From Sphingobacterium sp. lm-10 (GTDB lineage: Bacteria; Bacteroidota; Bacteroidia; Sphingobacteriales; Sphingobacteriaceae), in assembly GCF_023554555.1 (NCBI RefSeq), contig NZ_JAMJWC010000004.1, positions 98,783 through 162,782 of the forward strand: a stretch of 64,000 nt of DNA, given 5' to 3'. Both the position numbers and the translations under genes were made by a program. Below the pieces are notes generated by a model. The model was not told the DNA's origin and did not search any database. It saw nothing but the letters and a program-made list of their open reading frames with translations. Shown in pieces: positions 62,801-64,000 of the stretch (position 1 is the first letter of the stretch; the number at the start of each line of letters is the position of its first letter).

Positions 62801-62904
62801 TCCACAACCCTGCCTTGAACAGTAATATGAACTTGTCCGATGGCAGTGTTGCTCACAATCGCAAGCACGATTGCGATAATAATTCCTAAGTTGAGCTTAA
62901 ACAT
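59845..62904 (-). CDS. SusC/RagA-type TonB-linked outer-membrane protein
   Basis: A 1019-residue transporter. Signal peptide (NLGIIIAIVLAIVSNTAIG), carboxypeptidase-like regulatory domain (25-105; VVDQESGSPIVGANIQVLEN), plug with GTRSLNRNQNDPIYVVDGVP, DIEDITVLKGANAAALYGSE and GVNGAIMITTKTGK, and a 22-strand barrel ending FGFNINVAF. No N-terminal STN domain is present, so it does not signal through an anti-sigma factor. It is the first gene of a susCD operon; the imported ligand is unknown. Confidence 0.95.
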   Translation of the reverse strand: MFKLNLGIIIAIVLAIVSNTAIGQVHITVQGRVVDQESGSPIVGANIQVLENDRSGAAVTGTSGGFSIRAHVGQTLRVNFVGYRSTDIVVRGERTDLIISLTPDTRELAEVLVTGALGIKRSSRELGTSAQSVNNEELNLGKMVNPLLALSSKVAGLRINATDLTTGKTDPGVQVRLRGTRSLNRNQNDPIYVVDGVPLPDITRINPNDIEDITVLKGANAAALYGSEGVNGAIMITTKTGKSDRGTVNYSNSTMFSNVFFLPPQQTEFGQGQNGVYSPTANESWGPRFDGEMKDFGLPINGVQPQKLFAAPGRDNRKDFFNTGVTMQNDVSFSGGDANSSYFLSLQDVRIKGVIPGDESSRTGARFNGSRRFNKLTTSFNMNYVFFKNSTTSDGPWASVYAQPANIDYQDARNWQDPTSPNHPLNWYSPLAAARNPFFMADNNRQTFDQHTINSRLEFSYEVADWLDVINRTGLYIQSEPGRVTNRQLNSSVATRNVIGTVNDSHRDYNRFNNDLILDFHKSFGDISTRLLLGQNVRMDNRKDINVQANNLLFDDLFNQGSRTGELAGGSTITRQRYLATYGEFTTSYKNYLFLTFTGRNDQTSVLDPENRNYFSPGVSTSFVFTDAIPALRDNRVLSYGRLYSSFNRTGNVTLSPYALNLNYNQAPGFPYGSLVGYIPSTVEPNRFIKPEFVRSFEVGAQLGLFNNRLNADIAYAYSDSKDQIFNSQVSRATGFNTSTVNAGQMVNSTLEVALNGAAIRGTNFRWDVGLNFTYTKTEVLNLFTGNEFTIFRQQYAIVGEQYPTLRMSDFDRDPATGKIILDPNGNIRLSEDETILGTMVPPYLFGFNSNFKYKGFTLGFQIDARLGAWMYSEVLPRMYTAGTHAETAQYNREPFIMPNTMIRTADGSLVENTDVYSRGDRAWWDAYGRVQTVTAAKGDYLKLRELYIGFDLPARLLAGQKVIRGASLGLVGNNLFIISHDSNQIGDPEALYNSTDGYSSFRQIPTARSFGFNINVAF

Positions 62905-62939
62905 GCTTAATTGATAGATTAGTTTTCTATATTTACATC

Positions 62940-62979
62940 ATTTAGACTTTGTCTAAATAAATTTAATGCGGCAAATATA
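62940..62979 (-). promoter_or_regulatory. susC promoter region with a dyad
   Basis: TATATTTG on the leftward strand (62972-62979) is an exact -7 match and gives susC a leader of about 60 nt. Between it and the gene lies ATTTAGAC-TTT-GTCTAAAT (62940-62958), a perfect 8-bp dyad. It could be bound by the divergent AraC-type regulator or be a leader hairpin. Confidence 0.5.
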
Positions 62980-62999
62980 GAACTAATCGAACCAAAAAA

Positions 63000-63848
63000 A
63001 TGACGCGTTCGGAAAATAAGACTACAAAAACAGAAAATTATCGGGTGCTCTCTCACCTTCAGACCTACATCTGCTCAGGTTCTTTCTTCAAAAGGACACT
63101 GAATGATGAAATTATGTTCTCAGAAGCCTCCTGTTTGATTATATTAACAGCATCGTCTGCCAGAACGTTTTTAGTGGAATTGGATGGGACACAGATAACC
63201 ATACCAGCAGGAAACTCATTCATTACGCATGTGGATAAGGGGGTATGCTTAAGAAGCTCCATGGGACGAGAAACAAGTGATTATATCGCACTAATATTAT
63301 GCGAGCGATTCATCGCTAACTTTGGTTTGCAAAGCTTGCTTAACTCAGAATTTGGATCAACAGGCACTCGTATAGTAAGAACGACGAGTAGATCTACTTT
63401 TCTAATAAAGCAAATTGCGACTATTGATCAAGACAAAAACTCTCCACTAGATCAACTCCTTTTAAATAGCCGCTTATTCGAGTTACTTCACTGCCAATCG
63501 AAAGAAGTAGTTAGTGAAGATAGTCATATTCAATCGATACATTACGATAAGATGCAGCTAGCAAAAAGGGTTATTCATCAAGATTTATCCAAAGTCATCA
63601 CGATTCCGGAATTAGCAAAGATCGTAGGAACGAATGAACAGTATTTGAAAAAATATTTCAAGGTATATAATGGGAAGACCATCGCTCAGTATACTATAGA
63701 GGTTAAGATGGATCATGCGCGCAAACTGCTTTCTAATAACAAACTACGTGTAACCGACGTTTCCAGGATGGTTGGATATAAGCATTCTACGCATTTTACC
63801 ACCACCTTCAAGAAGCACTTTGGCTTTAAGCCCACATTGTTAAAGTAA
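63000..63848 (+). CDS. AraC-family transcriptional regulator
   Basis: A 282-residue regulator with a C-terminal AraC/XylS double HTH (about 185-282): VITIPELAKIVGTNEQYLKK and YFKVYNGKTIAQYTIEVKMD for the first helix pair, and RVTDVSRMVGYKHSTHFTTT with FKKHFGFKPTLLK for the second. The N-terminal domain (about 1-170) is a beta-rich sensor with no known family. It is divergent from susCD and probably activates it in response to the imported ligand (inference). Confidence 0.9.
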   Translation: MTRSENKTTKTENYRVLSHLQTYICSGSFFKRTLNDEIMFSEASCLIILTASSARTFLVELDGTQITIPAGNSFITHVDKGVCLRSSMGRETSDYIALILCERFIANFGLQSLLNSEFGSTGTRIVRTTSRSTFLIKQIATIDQDKNSPLDQLLLNSRLFELLHCQSKEVVSEDSHIQSIHYDKMQLAKRVIHQDLSKVITIPELAKIVGTNEQYLKKYFKVYNGKTIAQYTIEVKMDHARKLLSNNKLRVTDVSRMVGYKHSTHFTTTFKKHFGFKPTLLK

Positions 63849-63957
63849 TAGCGTTACTTTCTTACCATTATTAGATTGGCTTCAAGTACGGCGTAATTTC
63901 TCAGAGCGAACAGATTGATAGGGATTAGTGATTTTACAGGACACCTATAAACGCAAA

Positions 63958-63988
63958 AAAGCCCTTGCAATTTTGTTGCAAGGGCTTT
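63958..63988 (+). terminator. Terminator after the AraC regulator
   Basis: AAAGCCCTTGCAA-TTTTG-TTGCAAGGGCTTT, a perfect 13-bp stem with a T-rich end, about 110 nt after the stop codon. The interval 63849-63957 holds no gene. Confidence 0.85.
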
Positions 63989-64000
63989 AGTATAAAATTA

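Noticed and set aside
1..64000. tRNA, rRNA and complete insertion sequences
   Set aside because: Gaps between genes were read on both strands; no cloverleaf with a T-loop GTTCGA-type motif, no rRNA sequence and no transposase was seen.

Overview
The window looks like a chromosomal segment from a Bacteroidota bacterium, most likely family Sphingobacteriaceae (Sphingobacterium/Pedobacter relatives). The evidence is a SusC/SusD pair, a GH92 mannosidase, DUF2911, DUF5683 and DUF2147 proteins, class II xylose isomerase beside xylulokinase, a ParA-ParB-DUF5683-DapB-LepB gene order, the -7 promoter motif TAnnTTTG with an upstream TTG, and few Shine-Dalgarno sequences. No database search was possible, so the taxon is inferred from gene content. 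I saw no tRNA, rRNA, CRISPR array, intact insertion sequence or prophage.

Layout. 1-6.9 kb: the end of an EamA-type transporter, then a leftward beta-oxidation operon (MarR regulator, fused hydroxyacyl-CoA dehydrogenase/enoyl-CoA hydratase, four-helix-bundle protein, thiolase, acyl-CoA dehydrogenase). 7-9.4 kb: a 2OG-Fe(II) oxygenase, a decayed or repetitive stretch, and two small cytosolic proteins. 9.5-13.9 kb: dnaK, a histidine-motif lipoprotein and a BamA-like barrel. 13.9-24 kb, mostly leftward: AI-2E transporter, pterin dehydratase, heme oxygenase, a secreted phosphatase-fold hydrolase with a GH92 mannosidase, a coiled-coil protein, ribH with a TPR protein, and a membrane nucleotide-sugar dehydratase. 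24-30 kb: alanine-dehydrogenase-like protein, TlpA-type thioredoxin, and a xylose module (LacI regulator divergent from xylBA, with an operator in between).

30-44 kb is mainly housekeeping: miaB, sigma-54-type activator, lptE, TPR protein and secG in one leftward run; DUF2911; cdaA; pdxJ; the parAB-dapB-lepB run; an FMN reductase; a metallophosphoesterase; and an exonuclease. 44-50.5 kb: a probable metal-uptake cassette (His-rich small protein, TonB receptor with CxxC in the plug, thioredoxin-like protein), then rlmD with a small partner. 50.6-58.2 kb: OmpA-like lipoprotein, typA, SGNH hydrolase, kbl, DUF2147, and membrane proteins including a YvlD-type one. 58.3-64 kb: a SusCD pair without enzymes, divergent from an AraC regulator.

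The most interesting signals are regulatory. Three unrelated stress or envelope genes (dnaK, the OmpA-like lipoprotein, the YvlD-type protein) have -24/-12 (sigma-54-like) elements with identical GG-to-G spacing. The xyl operon has a perfect 16-bp LacI-family operator at its predicted start of transcription. The fad operon has a near-consensus promoter with two small dyads, and contains a four-helix-bundle gene next to a 69-bp tandem duplication. A three-gene His-rich/TonB/thioredoxin cassette with a structured leader is the best candidate for a poorly described functional system.
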